The notes: generated by a model not told the origin, from the letters alone. DNA of 64,000 nt from Streptomyces sp. A3M-1-3 (GCF_024213665.1 NZ_JANAVP010000002.1:117536-181535), one strand, 5' to 3'. Positions 20,793 through 33,582 are shown, counted from the stretch's first letter. Numbers and translations: made by a program.

Positions 20793-22148
20793 TCAGGGGG
20801 TGCCCCCCCGCAGCCGCTCACGGACCTTCTCCACCACGTCCGCGTACCGCGCCTCCGCGCCGTACCGCGTGGGCTCGTAGTACCGCTTGCCGTGCACCGC
20901 GTCCGGGGCGTACTGCTGCGCCGCGATCGCGCCCGGCACGTCGTGCGGGTACACGTACCCCTGGGCGTGGCCGAGCTTGGCCGCGCTCTTGTAGTGGCCG
21001 TCACGCAGATGCGGCGGCACCGGGCCGGCCAGCCCGCCGCGCACATCGGCGAGCGCGGCGCCGATCGCCGTGGTCGCGGTGTTCGACTTGGGCGCCAGGG
21101 CGAGCGCGATGGTGGCGTGGCTGAGGGTGAGAGCCGCCTCGGGGAAGCCGATCAGCGCGACCGCCTGGGCGGCGGCCACCGCCGTCGGCAGCGCGGTCGG
21201 GTCGGCCAGGCCGATGTCCTCGCTGGCGGAGATCATCAGCCGCCGGGCGATGAACCGGGGGTCCTCCCCCGCCTCGATCATGCGGGCCAGGTAGTGCAGC
21301 GCCGCGTCCACGTCCGAGCCCCGGATCGACTTGATCAGGGCGCTCGCCACGTCGTAGTGCTGGTCGCCGTCGCGGTCGTACTTCACCGCTGCCCGGTCCA
21401 CGGCCTCCTCCACGGCCCGCAGGGTGACCTCCTGCTCGCCCTGGGAGATCGCCGAGCCCGCACCCGCCTCCAGGGCCGTGAGAGCCCGGCGCGCGTCGCC
21501 GCCCGCGATCCGCAGCAGATGCGCCTCGGCGTCGGCGGGCAGGGTGACGGCTCCGCCGAGGCCGCGCTGCTCGGTGAGCGCTCGGTGCAGCAGGGCGCGC
21601 AGGTCGTCGTCGGTGAGCGGTTCGAGCGTGAGCAGCAGGGAGCGGGAAAGCAGCGGGGAGATGATCGAGAAGTACGGGTTCTCGGTGGTCGCGGCGATCA
21701 GCGTCACCCAGCGGTTTTCGACCGCGGGCAGCAGCGAGTCCTGCTGCGCCTTGCTGAACCGGTGGATCTCGTCCAGGAAGAGGACGGTCTCCTTGCCGAA
21801 GCCGCCCGCGGCGCGGCGGGCGCCGTCGATGACCGCCCGAACTTCCTTGACGCCGGCGGTGATCGCGGAGAGTTCGACGAAGCGCTTCTGGGTGGCCTGG
21901 CTGACGACGTACGCGAGCGTCGTCTTTCCGGTGCCCGGCGGCCCCCAGAGGATCACCGAGGAGGGCCCGGCGGGCCCGCCGCCTCCCTCGCCCACCAGCC
22001 GGCGCAGCGGCGCACCCGGCTTCAGGAGGTGCTGCTGGCCCACGACTTCGTCGAGGGTGCGCGGGCGCATCCGTACAGCGAGCGGAGTGCTGGACGGATC
22101 CTTCTCCTGGCGGTCCTCTGCGGCGGCGGTGAACAGGTCGGGTTCCAC
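20793..22148 (-). CDS. rarA: Replication-associated recombination protein A (MgsA/RarA)
   Basis: 451 residues, GTG start. AAA+ ATPase acting at stalled replication forks. Walker [15 protein letters not shown] (about 68-81), Walker [11 protein letters not shown], sensor [10 protein letters not shown], then the helical tetramerisation region ending in the family-typical [20 protein letters not shown]. The N-terminus has [20 protein letters not shown], the standard RarA opening. Convergent with the DUF2470 gene (24-bp gap). Confidence 0.96.
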   Translation of the reverse strand: MEPDLFTAAAEDRQEKDPSSTPLAVRMRPRTLDEVVGQQHLLKPGAPLRRLVGEGGGGPAGPSSVILWGPPGTGKTTLAYVVSQATQKRFVELSAITAGVKEVRAVIDGARRAAGGFGKETVLFLDEIHRFSKAQQDSLLPAVENRWVTLIAATTENPYFSIISPLLSRSLLLTLEPLTDDDLRALLHRALTEQRGLGGAVTLPADAEAHLLRIAGGDARRALTALEAGAGSAISQGEQEVTLRAVEEAVDRAAVKYDRDGDQHYDVASALIKSIRGSDVDAALHYLARMIEAGEDPRFIARRLMISASEDIGLADPTALPTAVAAAQAVALIGFPEAALTLSHATIALALAPKSNTATTAIGAALADVRGGLAGPVPPHLRDGHYKSAAKLGHAQGYVYPHDVPGAIAAQQYAPDAVHGKRYYEPTRYGAEARYADVVEKVRERLRGGTP

Positions 22149-22188
22149 GCGTGAAGCCTATGTCAGCCCACTGACAACGCCGCCGGGC

Positions 22189-22800
22189 TCAGCTGGTCCA
22201 GAAGTCCCACCAGCGGGTCAGGATCAGCATCCCGATGATGCCGACCCAGACCACCGGAACGACCCAGTGGAACTCCAGCAGCCCGCTCCGCATGCCGGCC
22301 GGAACCGGAAGGAAGCGGTGCTTGATGTTGTGCAGGGTGACGTAGCAGAACATCACGATCGTGGCGACCCAGGCCAGGCAGCACCACAGGCACAGCGAGT
22401 TGATGGTGTACAGCGACTGGTACTGGAGCCAGGTGCAGAAGCCGACGCCGAACAACGTGCCCGCGTTCAGGCCCAGCCAGAACCAGCGCCGGTAGCGCGC
22501 CCCGGCCAGCAGGCCCATGCCGATGGCGATCACCATCGCGTAGGTGACCAGGCCGAGCATCGGGTTGGGGAAGCCGAAGGCCGACGCCTGCTCGCTCTTC
22601 ATGATGTTGCCGCAGGAGACGATCGGGTTCAGGCTGCAGCCGGGGACGAAGTCCGGGTCTTCGAGCAGCTTGAACTTGTCGAGCGTGATGATCCAGGAAG
22701 CCAGCAGACCTGCCGCACCGGTGATCACCAGCAGCCAGGCGAACGCCCGCCCGGCACCGACCGAACGCCCGGTCCCCTCGTCAGCCGCAGTCGTCGTCAT
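22189..22800 (-). CDS. Vitamin K epoxide reductase (VKOR) family protein
   Basis: 203 residues from ATG 22800 (MTTTAADEGTGRSVG). Integral membrane thiol oxidoreductase that re-oxidises DsbA-like proteins using quinone. Five hydrophobic segments. Loop cysteines C55 and C63 (PGCSLNPIVSCG) and the active-site CxxC C137-L-W-C140, followed by an extra C141. No thioredoxin domain is fused. A candidate partner, a CPDC thioredoxin-fold protein, is encoded far away at 59964. Lies between rarA and hisS. Confidence 0.92.
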   Translation of the reverse strand: MTTTAADEGTGRSVGAGRAFAWLLVITGAAGLLASWIITLDKFKLLEDPDFVPGCSLNPIVSCGNIMKSEQASAFGFPNPMLGLVTYAMVIAIGMGLLAGARYRRWFWLGLNAGTLFGVGFCTWLQYQSLYTINSLCLWCCLAWVATIVMFCYVTLHNIKHRFLPVPAGMRSGLLEFHWVVPVVWVGIIGMLILTRWWDFWTS

Positions 22801-22899
22801 ATGCCGTTCCGTCGCTCCCGTAGGACCTTGCAGGGCACGCCCATTGTGCCGCACCCCGCCGGCCATCCTGCCGAGTCCGGCGTTCGCCGGACATAAGGC

Positions 22900-22928
22900 G
22901 GCCCGGATCGTCGGCGACGGTCCGGGCC
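22900..22928 (-). terminator. hisS terminator
   Basis: GGCCCGGA (22900-22907) pairs with TCCGGGCC (22921-22928), with an additional inner CGTC/GACG stem, 37 bp after the hisS stop. Confidence 0.65.
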
Positions 22929-22964
22929 CCGTGGTGCATTCCCTGTTCAGGCGAACTTCGCCGT

Positions 22965-24227
22965 TCAGACGAGCTTCGCCCGGATCTCGTCGACCACCGC
23001 GTCCAGCGCGACCGGGGTCTGCTCGCCGCTCTCCATGTCCTTGAGCTGCACCACGCCGTCGGCGAGGTCACGCTCGCCCGCGACGATCGTGAACCGCGCG
23101 CCCGAACGGTTTGCGTTCTTCATCGCGCCCTTCAGGCCCTTGCCGCCGTACGCGAAGTCGGCCGCGACCCCGGCCCTGCGCAGCTCGGTGACCACGCCGA
23201 AGAGCAGCCGGCGGGCCTCCTCGCCGAGCGGCACCGCGAACACGCTGGTGGCGGCGGGGAGTTCGAGCGTGATGCCCTCGGCCTCCAGCGCCAGCACCGT
23301 ACGGTCCACGCCGAGCGCCCAGCCCACGGACGGGAGCGCCGGGCCGCCGATCATCTCCGAGAGACCGTCGTAGCGGCCGCCGCCGCCCACCGCGGACTGC
23401 GAGCCGAGCCCGTCGTGGACGAACTCGAACGTCGTACGGGTGTAGTAGTCGAGGCCGCGGACGAGCTTCTCGTCGTCCTCGTACGCGACTCCGGCCGCCC
23501 CCAGCAGCTCGCCCACCTCCTCGTGGTACGCCTTGCACGCGTCGCAGAGGTAGTCGCGCAGCATCGGCGCACCGGCGAGCTGCTGCTGCACCTCGGCGCG
23601 CTTGTCGTCGAGGATCCGCAGCGGGTTGATGTCGATACGGCGCCGGGTGTCCTCGTCCAGCTCCAGCCCGCGCAGGAAGTCCTGCAGGGCGGCCCGGTAG
23701 ACGGGACGGCACTCCTTGTCGCCCAGCGAGTTCAGCAGGATGCGGAAGGTGCGCAGCCCGAGCGAGCGGTACGCCTGATCGGCCAGGATGATCAGCTCGG
23801 CGTCCAGTGCCGGGTCCTCGGCGCCGATCGCCTCGGCCCCGACCTGCGAGAAGTGCCTGTAGCGGCCCTTCTGGGGCTTCTCGTAGCGGTAGTAGGAGCC
23901 CGAGTACCAGAGCTTGACCGGCAGGTTGCCTAGCTTGTGCAGGCTGGCCTCCAGGGCTGCGCGCAGTACGGACGCGGTGCCTTCGGGGCGCAGCGCCAGC
24001 TGGTCGCCGCCCTTGGTCTCGAAGGCGTACATCTCCTTGGAGACGATGTCGGTCGACTCACCGACTCCTCGGGAGAAGAGCTCGACGTTCTCGAAGCCGG
24101 GCGTCTCGATGTAGCCGTAGCCGGAGTTCTTCAGGGGTGCGGCGATCGCCTCGCGTACCGCGAGGTACTTCGCGGAGTCGGGCGGCAGCAGGTCGTACGT
24201 GCCCTTGGGGGCCTGAAAAGTGCTCAC
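22965..24227 (-). CDS. hisS: Histidyl-tRNA synthetase
   Basis: 420 residues from GTG 24227 ([17 protein letters not shown]). Class II synthetase. Motif 1 region around [15 protein letters not shown], motif 2 [16 protein letters not shown], histidine signature [15 protein letters not shown] and motif 3 [16 protein letters not shown] are present, with the C-terminal anticodon-binding domain from about 330. Follows the MBL-fold gene by 13 bp on the same strand, a pairing common in actinobacteria. Confidence 0.97.
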   Translation of the reverse strand: MSTFQAPKGTYDLLPPDSAKYLAVREAIAAPLKNSGYGYIETPGFENVELFSRGVGESTDIVSKEMYAFETKGGDQLALRPEGTASVLRAALEASLHKLGNLPVKLWYSGSYYRYEKPQKGRYRHFSQVGAEAIGAEDPALDAELIILADQAYRSLGLRTFRILLNSLGDKECRPVYRAALQDFLRGLELDEDTRRRIDINPLRILDDKRAEVQQQLAGAPMLRDYLCDACKAYHEEVGELLGAAGVAYEDDEKLVRGLDYYTRTTFEFVHDGLGSQSAVGGGGRYDGLSEMIGGPALPSVGWALGVDRTVLALEAEGITLELPAATSVFAVPLGEEARRLLFGVVTELRRAGVAADFAYGGKGLKGAMKNANRSGARFTIVAGERDLADGVVQLKDMESGEQTPVALDAVVDEIRAKLV

Positions 24228-24240
24228 GGGAAGTCTCTCG

Positions 24241-24954
24241 TCACATTCCTCGTCGGGGAGCGGCGGTCGGGCCGTCTCCGAAGCCGGCGGCCACCTCGCG
24301 CAGATACGGGTTGGTGGCGCGCTCGCGGCCGATGGTGGTCTGGGGGCCGTGGCCGGACAGCACCACGGTCGAGTCGTCGAGCGGCAGGCACACACGCGCC
24401 AGCGACTCGAGCATCTCGGCCTGGTCGCCGCCCGGCAGGTCGGTGCGTCCGACGGAGCCGGCGAAGAGCAGGTCACCCGAGAAGAACACCTGCGGGATGT
24501 CAGCGCTCTCGGGCATCCGGAACGTCACCGACCCCTTGGTATGGCCGGGCGCGTGCGCGACGGTGAACTCCAGGCCCGCGAGCTTCAGTCGCGCCCCGTC
24601 GGTCAGCTCCTGCACGTCGTCGGGCTCCCCCACGGTCAGCTCGCCCATGAGCGGCATGCCGATGGAGCGGCCGAGGGCCCTCTCCGGGTCGTTCATCATG
24701 TACCGGTCGGCGGGGTGGATCCACGCCGGTACGTCATGTGCTCCGCACACCGGCACCACCGAGGCCACATGGTCGATGTGGCCATGGGTGAGGACGACCG
24801 CGACAGGCTTGAGCCGGTGCTTCCTGAGTGCTTCCTCGACTCCCTGAGCGGCCTGGTGGCCCGGGTCGATGATCACGCACTCCTCGCCTGCGGCGGGGGC
24901 GACCAGATAACAGTTGGTCCCCCAGGCCCCGGCGGGGAACCCGGCAATGAGCAC
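24241..24954 (-). CDS. Metallo-beta-lactamase-fold hydrolase (glyoxalase II-like)
   Basis: 237 residues, GTG start. Binuclear metal signature THGHIDH at 56-62 (H57, H59, D61, H62), with further ligands in [15 protein letters not shown] and LSGHGPQT. The fold resembles hydroxyacylglutathione hydrolase, but streptomycetes use mycothiol and the substrate is unknown; a thioester hydrolase role is plausible. Directly precedes hisS. Confidence 0.9.
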   Translation of the reverse strand: MLIAGFPAGAWGTNCYLVAPAAGEECVIIDPGHQAAQGVEEALRKHRLKPVAVVLTHGHIDHVASVVPVCGAHDVPAWIHPADRYMMNDPERALGRSIGMPLMGELTVGEPDDVQELTDGARLKLAGLEFTVAHAPGHTKGSVTFRMPESADIPQVFFSGDLLFAGSVGRTDLPGGDQAEMLESLARVCLPLDDSTVVLSGHGPQTTIGRERATNPYLREVAAGFGDGPTAAPRRGM

Positions 24955-25122
24955 GATCGTCCTTAGGTGTTGTCCGGCTTGGGTCGTCCGGCGGGATTTC
25001 GGCCGGCGGGGATTGCAGCAGATCAGAGCCTACCGGCGCTGCTCATCACACAGCGAACCCATATACGGTACGGGCTAGCCCGGCCGGACAGCAGTACCCG
25101 ATACGCACAAGGAGACGACCCG

Positions 25123-25902
25123 GTGGTCAGCAGCGATCAGCGGCGGCGACAGCTCGCCAGGGAAAAGTTCGAGCGTCAGCAGCAGCGCAGGGCCGAAGCC
25201 CGCCGCAAGGCGCGCCGGCGCAATGCGGTGATCGCGTCGGCAGTTGCAGTGGTCCTGGCAGCCGGCGCCGCGGCGGCCGCGACCGGGGCCTTCGAGAAGG
25301 ACAAGAAGGCCGACAACGCGGACGCCGCCGACCCGTCCCCGTCGGCCGGCGAGTCGAAGTCGCCGGAGCCGCCGCTGACGATCGACAAGAAGGCGAAGTA
25401 CACCTTCGCGATCAAGACCAACCAGGGCGACATCAAGCTCGCCATGGACGCCGCGAAGACCCCGCACACGGTGAACTCGTTCAAGTCGCTCGCGGACAAG
25501 GGCTTCTTCGACGGAACGAAGTGCCACCGCCTCACCACGGGCGGCATCTTCGTCCTGCAGTGCGGCGACCCGAAGGGCGACGGCACCGGTGGCCCCGGCT
25601 ACACCATCCCGGACGAGAACCTGACCGGCCTGGGCAAGGCGGGCGCGGACGGCAAGGTGACCTACCCGGCCGGCACGGTCGCCATGGCGAACACCGGGCA
25701 GCCCGGCTCCGGCGGCAGCCAGTTCTTCCTGGTGTACAAGGACAGCAAGCTGCCCCCGACGTACACACCGTTCGGCACGATCGACGCGGCGGGCCTGAAG
25801 ACCGTCAACGCGGTGGCCAAGGCCGGCGTCGAGGGCGGGGCACAGGACGGGGCTCCGAAGAAGGCTGTCACCATGGAGAAAGCGGCTGTGACCAAGTCCT
25901 GA
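25123..25902 (+). CDS. Membrane-anchored cyclophilin-type peptidyl-prolyl isomerase
   Basis: 259 residues from GTG 25123 (VSSDQRRRQLAREKF) with AAGGAGA upstream. A very basic cytoplasmic tail (1-34), one transmembrane helix (about 35-56, AVIASAVAVVLAAGAAAAA), a Ser/Pro linker, then a cyclophilin domain (about 88-255) with CHRLTTGGIFVLQCGDP and GTVAMANTGQPGSGGSQFF. The usual Phe-Gln of the active site is kept only in part. Presumably assists folding outside the membrane. Confidence 0.93.
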   Translation: MVSSDQRRRQLAREKFERQQQRRAEARRKARRRNAVIASAVAVVLAAGAAAAATGAFEKDKKADNADAADPSPSAGESKSPEPPLTIDKKAKYTFAIKTNQGDIKLAMDAAKTPHTVNSFKSLADKGFFDGTKCHRLTTGGIFVLQCGDPKGDGTGGPGYTIPDENLTGLGKAGADGKVTYPAGTVAMANTGQPGSGGSQFFLVYKDSKLPPTYTPFGTIDAAGLKTVNAVAKAGVEGGAQDGAPKKAVTMEKAAVTKS

Positions 25903-25953
25903 GGAGGGGATTTTCGGTCGCGCTGGATGCGGACAGCCGACCCGCCGTTCGCC

Positions 25954-26056
25954 TATGTTGGCGTTGTGCAGGGCGGGCGCTGCCCGCCCCAGGAAACTGT
26001 GGACGATGCCCAGGGGGTGGCAAGCCCCCTCGTAGGCATCATGTGGAGGAGGCGCT
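25954..26056 (+). promoter_or_regulatory. Promoter and structured 5' leader of DUF349 gene
   Basis: A -10-like TATGTT (25954-25959) is followed by two clear RNA stems. The first is GGGCGGGC-gct-GCCCGCCC (25971-25989). The second is a nested hairpin GATGCC / AGGGGG / CCCCCT / GGCATC (26005-26040). The outer arm ends 3 bases before the GGAGGAGG ribosome site. I do not recognise it as a known riboswitch. It could be a small-RNA-like attenuator or simply a stabilising leader. Confidence 0.5.
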
Positions 26057-27286
26057 GTGAGCAGCGACCCGTGGGGCCGCGTCGATGAGACGGGCACCGT
26101 GTACGTGCGTACTGCCGATGGCGAGAAGGTCGTCGGCTCGTGGCAGGCCGGATCTCCCGAGGAGGCTCTGGCTTACTTCGAGCGCAAGTACGAAGGCCTG
26201 GTTGTCGAGATCGGCCTCCTCGAACGACGGGTACGGACCACCGACCTGTCGGCGAAGGACGCGACGACCGCGATCGAGCATCTGCGCCAGCAGGTCGAGG
26301 AGCACCACGCCGTCGGCGATCTCGACGCGCTGCGTCAGCGGCTCGACAAGCTCGTCGCGACCGTGGACTCGCGCCGCGAGGAGCGCAAGGCACAGAAGGC
26401 GAAGCAGACCGACGAGGCGAAGCACGCCAAGGAGGCGCTGGTCGCCGAGGCCGAGGAGCTGGCGCAGAGCGAGCAGTGGCGGGCCGCCGGTGAGCGGCTG
26501 CGCGCGCTGGTGGACACCTGGAAGGGCCTGCCGAGGCTCGACCGGAAGTCGGACGACGAGCTCTGGCACCGCTTCTCGCACGCCCGCTCGGCCTTCTCCA
26601 AGCGCCGCAAGGCCCACTTCGCCTCGCTCGACGCGCAGCGCGAGGATGCCCGCAAGGCCAAGGAGAAGCTGGTCGCGGAGGCCGAGTCGCTGTCCGGCTC
26701 CACCGACTGGGGTCCCACGGCGGCGCGCTACCGCGACCTGATGACGGAGTGGAAGGCGGCGGGCCGCGCCCAGCGCGAGGCCGAGGACGAGCTGTGGAAC
26801 CGCTTCCGCGGCGCCCAGGACGTCTTCTTCGCCGCGCGCAGCGAGGTCTTCGCGGAGCGCGACGCCGAGCAGTCCGAGAACCTCAAGCTCAAGGAGGAGC
26901 TCGCGGTCGAGGCCGAGAAGCTCGTGCCGGTGACGGACCTGAAGGCGGCCCGTGCCGCGTTCCGGGCCATCAACGAGCGCTGGGAGGCCATCGGCCACGT
27001 ACCGCGGGACGCTCGGCCGAAGATCGAGGGCCGGATGCACGCCGTGGAGCGGGCCATCCAGGAGTCCGAGGAAGCCGAGTGGCGGCGGACGAACCCGGAG
27101 GCGCGGGCGCGTGCCGCCGGTCTGACGGGCCAGCTCCAGGCGGCGGTGGACAAGCTGCGTACGCAGGTCGACGCGGCGCGCGCGGCGGGGAACAACGTCA
27201 AGGCCGACAAGCTCGCCAGGGAGCTCGAGGGCCGGCAGGCGCTGCTGGACCAGGCGCTCAAGGGCCTGGAGGAGTTCGGCGGCTGA
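26057..27286 (+). CDS. DUF349 coiled-coil protein
   Basis: 409 residues, GTG start behind GGAGGAGG. Almost entirely alpha-helical and highly charged, with three to four DUF349 repeats recognisable by W-x-x-G/F-R spacing (DELWHRFSHARSAFSKRR, DELWNRFRGAQDVFFAAR, NERWEAIGHVPRDARPK). N-terminal 50 residues form a small separate domain (VDETGTVYVRTADGEKVVGS). Function unknown; related E. coli YicH/DUF349 proteins are poorly characterised. Convergent with relA. Confidence 0.9.
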   Translation: MSSDPWGRVDETGTVYVRTADGEKVVGSWQAGSPEEALAYFERKYEGLVVEIGLLERRVRTTDLSAKDATTAIEHLRQQVEEHHAVGDLDALRQRLDKLVATVDSRREERKAQKAKQTDEAKHAKEALVAEAEELAQSEQWRAAGERLRALVDTWKGLPRLDRKSDDELWHRFSHARSAFSKRRKAHFASLDAQREDARKAKEKLVAEAESLSGSTDWGPTAARYRDLMTEWKAAGRAQREAEDELWNRFRGAQDVFFAARSEVFAERDAEQSENLKLKEELAVEAEKLVPVTDLKAARAAFRAINERWEAIGHVPRDARPKIEGRMHAVERAIQESEEAEWRRTNPEARARAAGLTGQLQAAVDKLRTQVDAARAAGNNVKADKLARELEGRQALLDQALKGLEEFGG

Positions 27287-27305
27287 TTCGCCGGGCACGA
27301 CATGG

Positions 27306-27341
27306 GGCGGCCCCGGTACGGATTTCCGTACCGGGGCCGCC
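27306..27341. terminator. Bidirectional terminator DUF349 / relA
   Basis: Perfect 16-bp stem GGCGGCCCCGGTACGG with a 4-nt loop between the convergent stops at 27286 and 27352. Confidence 0.9.
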
Positions 27342-27351
27342 GTGTGCGCTG

Positions 27352-29898
<2,547 letters not shown>

Positions 29899-30004
29899 GA
29901 GCGCTCCTCATGCGTATCCGGGTCCCCCGGTCAGGTCCGGATAGCCCATGGTATCGATCCCTGGCCCGAAGCTCGTCCCGGGCCGGTGAGAGACGCCACA
30001 ACGA

Positions 30005-30040
30005 ACGGCGGCCACCCGGATTTCTCCGGGTGGCCGCCGT
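30005..30040 (-). terminator. apt terminator
   Basis: Perfect 16-bp stem ACGGCGGCCACCCGGA with loop TTTC, 28 bp past the apt stop and before relA, implying that relA also has its own promoter. Confidence 0.88.
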
Positions 30041-30067
30041 CGATGATTTCCGTACCGGCCTATGGGC

Positions 30068-30607
30068 TCAGACCGTGATCAGAGCCTCCAGGGGGGCTCC
30101 GCGCAGGGCCGTCTCCAGGCGCGCGCGGCCCGCGAGGAAGCTCAGCTCCATCAGTACCGCCACGCCCGCGACCTCGGCGCCGGCCCGCCGGATCAGCTCC
30201 AGCGAGGCCTCGGCCGTGCCGCCGGTGGCCAGGACGTCGTCGATGACCATGACACGGTCGCCCGCGGCCAGGTCCTCGGCGTGGATCTCGATCTCGGCGG
30301 TGCCGTATTCGAGCTCGTACGCCTGGGACAGCGTCGCGCCGGGCAGCTTGCCCGCCTTGCGGACCGGGACGAACCCGATTCCGGAGCGGACGGCGGCGGG
30401 CGCGGCAAGGATGAAGCCGCGTGCCTCCAGACCGACGATCTTCGTGGCGCCGTGCCGTACGCACAGCTCGGCAAGCACCTCGGTCAGCGCCGTGAAGGCC
30501 TTCGGGTCCGCGAGCAGCGGGGTGATGTCCTTGAACATCACCCCCTGCTTCGGGTAGTCGGGCACATCCCGGATCCGGCTGAGCAGCAGCTCGTGCGTGC
30601 TCGTCAT
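30068..30607 (-). CDS. apt: Adenine phosphoribosyltransferase
   Basis: 179 residues. Salvages adenine to AMP with PRPP. The PRPP motif VMVIDDVLATGGTAEA and the purine loop VGLEARGFILAAP are intact. The ATG overlaps the secF stop (ATGA), so it is translated with secDF. The same secD-secF-apt-relA order is typical of actinobacteria. Confidence 0.97.
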   Translation of the reverse strand: MTSTHELLLSRIRDVPDYPKQGVMFKDITPLLADPKAFTALTEVLAELCVRHGATKIVGLEARGFILAAPAAVRSGIGFVPVRKAGKLPGATLSQAYELEYGTAEIEIHAEDLAAGDRVMVIDDVLATGGTAEASLELIRRAGAEVAGVAVLMELSFLAGRARLETALRGAPLEALITV

Positions 30608-31722
30608 CGGCGCTTGCCCCGCCCACGTCCGCCGCCGGGCGGCGTGGTCTGCCGGCGCTGGCCGACGACGGCCGCCTCGGCATCGCCGTCCGAAACGTCG
30701 CGCGCGTCCTGCGGCCCACCGGCGGTGGCCTCGTCCGCCCGCTCGCCCTTGGCGGCCGCGGCGGCCCGCTTGGCAAGCACCCGCTTCTTCAGGGCCTTCA
30801 TCTGCGGGTCGCGCTCCTTGAGGTCGGCGACCAGCGGGGTGGCGATGAAGATCGAGGAGTACGCACCGGCCGCGAGGCCGACGAACAGCGACAGCGAGAT
30901 GTCGTTGAGCATGCCGGCGCCGAGCACACCGCCACCGATGAAGAGCAGGCCCGCCACCGGCAGCAGTGCGACGACCGTGGTGTTGATGGAACGCACCAGG
31001 GTGCTGTTGATGCTGCGATTGGCGACCTCGCTGTAGGTCCAGCGGGTCTGCTTGGTGATGTCCTTCGACCCCTCCTTCAACGAGTCGAAGACGACGACCG
31101 TGTCGTAGAGGGAGTAACCGAGGATCGTCAGCAGACCGATCACGGTACCCGGGGTGACCTCGAAGCCGACCAGCGCGTACACACCGACGGTGATGGTGAT
31201 GTCGTGGATCAGCGCGATCAGCGCGGCGAGCGCCATGCGCCACTCGAAGGCGATCGCAAGATAGATCACCACGAGGAACATGAAGATGCCCAGACCGGTC
31301 CATGCCTTGTTGGCGATCTGCTCGCCCCAGCTGGGGCCGACGAGATCGGCGTTGATGTCCTTCTCCTGGACACCGAGGGCGTCGGCCAGATCCTTCTTGA
31401 CGTCGGCCGCGGCGTCGGTGTCCAGACCGCTGAGCTGGATCCGCATACCGCCGCTGCCCAGTTCCTGGACGATCGCGTCGTGGCCGGAGGCCTTCTCGGC
31501 CTCCTCCTGCACCTGCGAGACGGAGACGTCCGTCTTGGGTGTGGTGAGGACGGCACCGCCCTTGAACTCGATGCCCATGTTGAGGCCCTGTACCGCCAGG
31601 GCCACGATGGCGGTGATGGTGATCAGGATCGAAACGCCGTACCAGATCTTCCGCTTGCCGACGAAGTCGTAGCCGACTTCGCCCTGGTAGAGCCGGTGGC
31701 CGAGGCTGCCGAGTCGCGACAT
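30604..31722 (-). CDS. secF: Protein-export membrane protein SecF
   Basis: 372 residues, six transmembrane segments with a large first extracellular loop. The conserved EFKGG motif (NMGIEFKGGAVL), the SecD/F signature around ALIALIHDITITVGVYALVG and GYSLYDTVVVFDSLKE are present. Works with SecD as a proton-driven auxiliary of SecYEG. The C-terminal 60 residues are a charged, Ala/Gly/Arg-rich tail. Starts 1 bp after the secD stop. Confidence 0.97.
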   Translation of the reverse strand: MSRLGSLGHRLYQGEVGYDFVGKRKIWYGVSILITITAIVALAVQGLNMGIEFKGGAVLTTPKTDVSVSQVQEEAEKASGHDAIVQELGSGGMRIQLSGLDTDAAADVKKDLADALGVQEKDINADLVGPSWGEQIANKAWTGLGIFMFLVVIYLAIAFEWRMALAALIALIHDITITVGVYALVGFEVTPGTVIGLLTILGYSLYDTVVVFDSLKEGSKDITKQTRWTYSEVANRSINSTLVRSINTTVVALLPVAGLLFIGGGVLGAGMLNDISLSLFVGLAAGAYSSIFIATPLVADLKERDPQMKALKKRVLAKRAAAAAKGERADEATAGGPQDARDVSDGDAEAAVVGQRRQTTPPGGGRGRGKRR

Positions 31723-31723
31723 C

Positions 31724-33484
31724 TCACGCCTCCTTCGGGTCGACGGGGGCGGAGATACGGCGGGTGCGGCGCAGCGGGGGCTGTACGCCCAGCCGCTTCG
31801 GGTCCAGGCCGGACCACGGGTGACCGCTGGAGAAGAACTTCGTACGGGCCATCAGCGTCATCACGGGCTTGGTGAAGAGGAACACCACGACGACGTCGAG
31901 AAGGGTGGTGAGGCCGAGCGTGAAGGCGAAGCCCTGCACCTTGCCCACGGTCACGATGAACAGCACCGCCGCGGCCAGGAACGACACGAAGTCGGAGACC
32001 AGGATGGTGCGCCGGGCGCGCGGCCAGGCCCGCTCGACGGCCGGACGCAGCGTGCGGCCCTCGCGGATCTCGTCCCGGATGCGCTCGAAGTACACGATGA
32101 ACGAGTCCGCGGTGATTCCGATCGCGACGATCGCACCGCAGACGGCCGGCAGGTTGAGCGCGAAGCCGATGCCCTTACCGAGCAGCGCCATGATCGTGTA
32201 GGTGAGGATCGCGGAGACGAGAAGGCTCACGATCGCGATAAAGGCGAGGCCGCGGTAGTAGGCGACCAGGTAGATCACGACCAGCGCGAGGCCGATCGCA
32301 CCGGCGATGAGGCCCGCCTTCAGCTGCTCACCGCCGAGCGCGGCCGTGACGGTGGTGACGCTGTCCTCCTGGAAGGAGAGCGGGAGCGCACCGTACGAGA
32401 GGATGTTGCCCAGGTCCTCGGCGGTCTGCTGGTTGAAGCTGCCGGAGATCTCGGCGCTGCCGCCGGTCAGTGCCTGGCTGACGGAGGGGTCGGAGACCAC
32501 TTCACCGTCGAGCACGATGGCGAACTGGTTCTGCGGGGACTGCTGGGCAGCGAGCTTGCCAGTGATGTCGGCGAACTTCTTCGCGCCCTTGTCCGTGAAG
32601 TCCATCTGGACGATCCACATGCTGCGCTGCGGGTCGAGGACACCCTTCGCGTCGTCGACGTCGGTGCCGTTCACCTCGGCCGGGCCCAGGATGTACTTCT
32701 GCCACTGACCGGCCGGGCTCTTACCGCAGGCCACCACCGTGTCGGTGTCCTTGGTGCCCACGCCGACCTCTGCGCGGGACTCCTTCTTGGTGCAGTCGAG
32801 CGCAGTGAACTGCTTCTCCAGCTTGCTCGCCGCGGCGGACTCGGAGGGGTTCGGCGTGGGGGCCTTGGCCGCGTCGGGCTGCTTCGAGTCGCTGCTCTTC
32901 GGCGTCGGAGTGGCGTCGTCCTTCAGCGCGTCGGTAACGGCACGGCCCTGGGTGGTCGGGGTCGACGTCGGAGTTGCCGTAGAGGTGGCCTCCTCGTCGG
33001 AGCCCTTGTCCTTGTCCGCGGCCTTCGGCGTGCCGGAGGAGGCGCTGGGGGACGGCTGCGGGGCCTGCGGGGAGCCGGCGGCGATCGTCAGAACCGGACG
33101 GAAGAAGAGCTGAGCGGTCGTGCCGACCTGCTGACGCGCCTGCTTCTCGTCCGTCCCCTTGGGGATGTTGACGATGATGTGCTCGCGGCCCTGCCGCTGG
33201 ACCTCGGCCTCGGACACACCCAGACCATTGACACGGCGCTCGATGATGCCGACCGCGGTGTTCATGTTGGTCTCGTTGACCGCGTCCTGCTTGCCGGGCT
33301 GGGGCTTCGCCTTGAGCGTGATGCTCGTACCGCCGGCCAGGTCGATGCCCAGGCGGGGCGTCGTCTGCTTGGAGAGGAACATCCCCCCGGTAAGCGCCAC
33401 CATGGCGATCAGGATCAGGGCCAGGGCACGCCCCGGCCTCCCCTGAGCGCCCGTGGACCCTCGGCCCTTCTTCGGTGCTGCCAC
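31724..33484 (-). CDS. secD: Protein-export membrane protein SecD
   Basis: 586 residues, GTG start. N-terminal helix (20-38), DLAGGTSITLKAKPQPG motif, a large extracellular P1 domain and five C-terminal transmembrane helices (from about 375) with VVIYLVAYYRGLAFIAIV and IVAIGITADSFIVYFERIRD. Residues about 138-222 form a low-complexity Ser/Thr/Pro/Lys linker, making this head region longer than in E. coli-type domains. Follows yajC by a gap carrying a hairpin. Confidence 0.97.
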   Translation of the reverse strand: MAAPKKGRGSTGAQGRPGRALALILIAMVALTGGMFLSKQTTPRLGIDLAGGTSITLKAKPQPGKQDAVNETNMNTAVGIIERRVNGLGVSEAEVQRQGREHIIVNIPKGTDEKQARQQVGTTAQLFFRPVLTIAAGSPQAPQPSPSASSGTPKAADKDKGSDEEATSTATPTSTPTTQGRAVTDALKDDATPTPKSSDSKQPDAAKAPTPNPSESAAASKLEKQFTALDCTKKESRAEVGVGTKDTDTVVACGKSPAGQWQKYILGPAEVNGTDVDDAKGVLDPQRSMWIVQMDFTDKGAKKFADITGKLAAQQSPQNQFAIVLDGEVVSDPSVSQALTGGSAEISGSFNQQTAEDLGNILSYGALPLSFQEDSVTTVTAALGGEQLKAGLIAGAIGLALVVIYLVAYYRGLAFIAIVSLLVSAILTYTIMALLGKGIGFALNLPAVCGAIVAIGITADSFIVYFERIRDEIREGRTLRPAVERAWPRARRTILVSDFVSFLAAAVLFIVTVGKVQGFAFTLGLTTLLDVVVVFLFTKPVMTLMARTKFFSSGHPWSGLDPKRLGVQPPLRRTRRISAPVDPKEA

Positions 33485-33582
33485 CTTCTCGTTTCTCCCT
33501 GTCCAACCGCCCGCGCCGGGTGTGCGCCCTGGCGGCCACTAAGTGTTGTGGGGACCTGCCCCCGCAGAAGAAAGCACTCACG

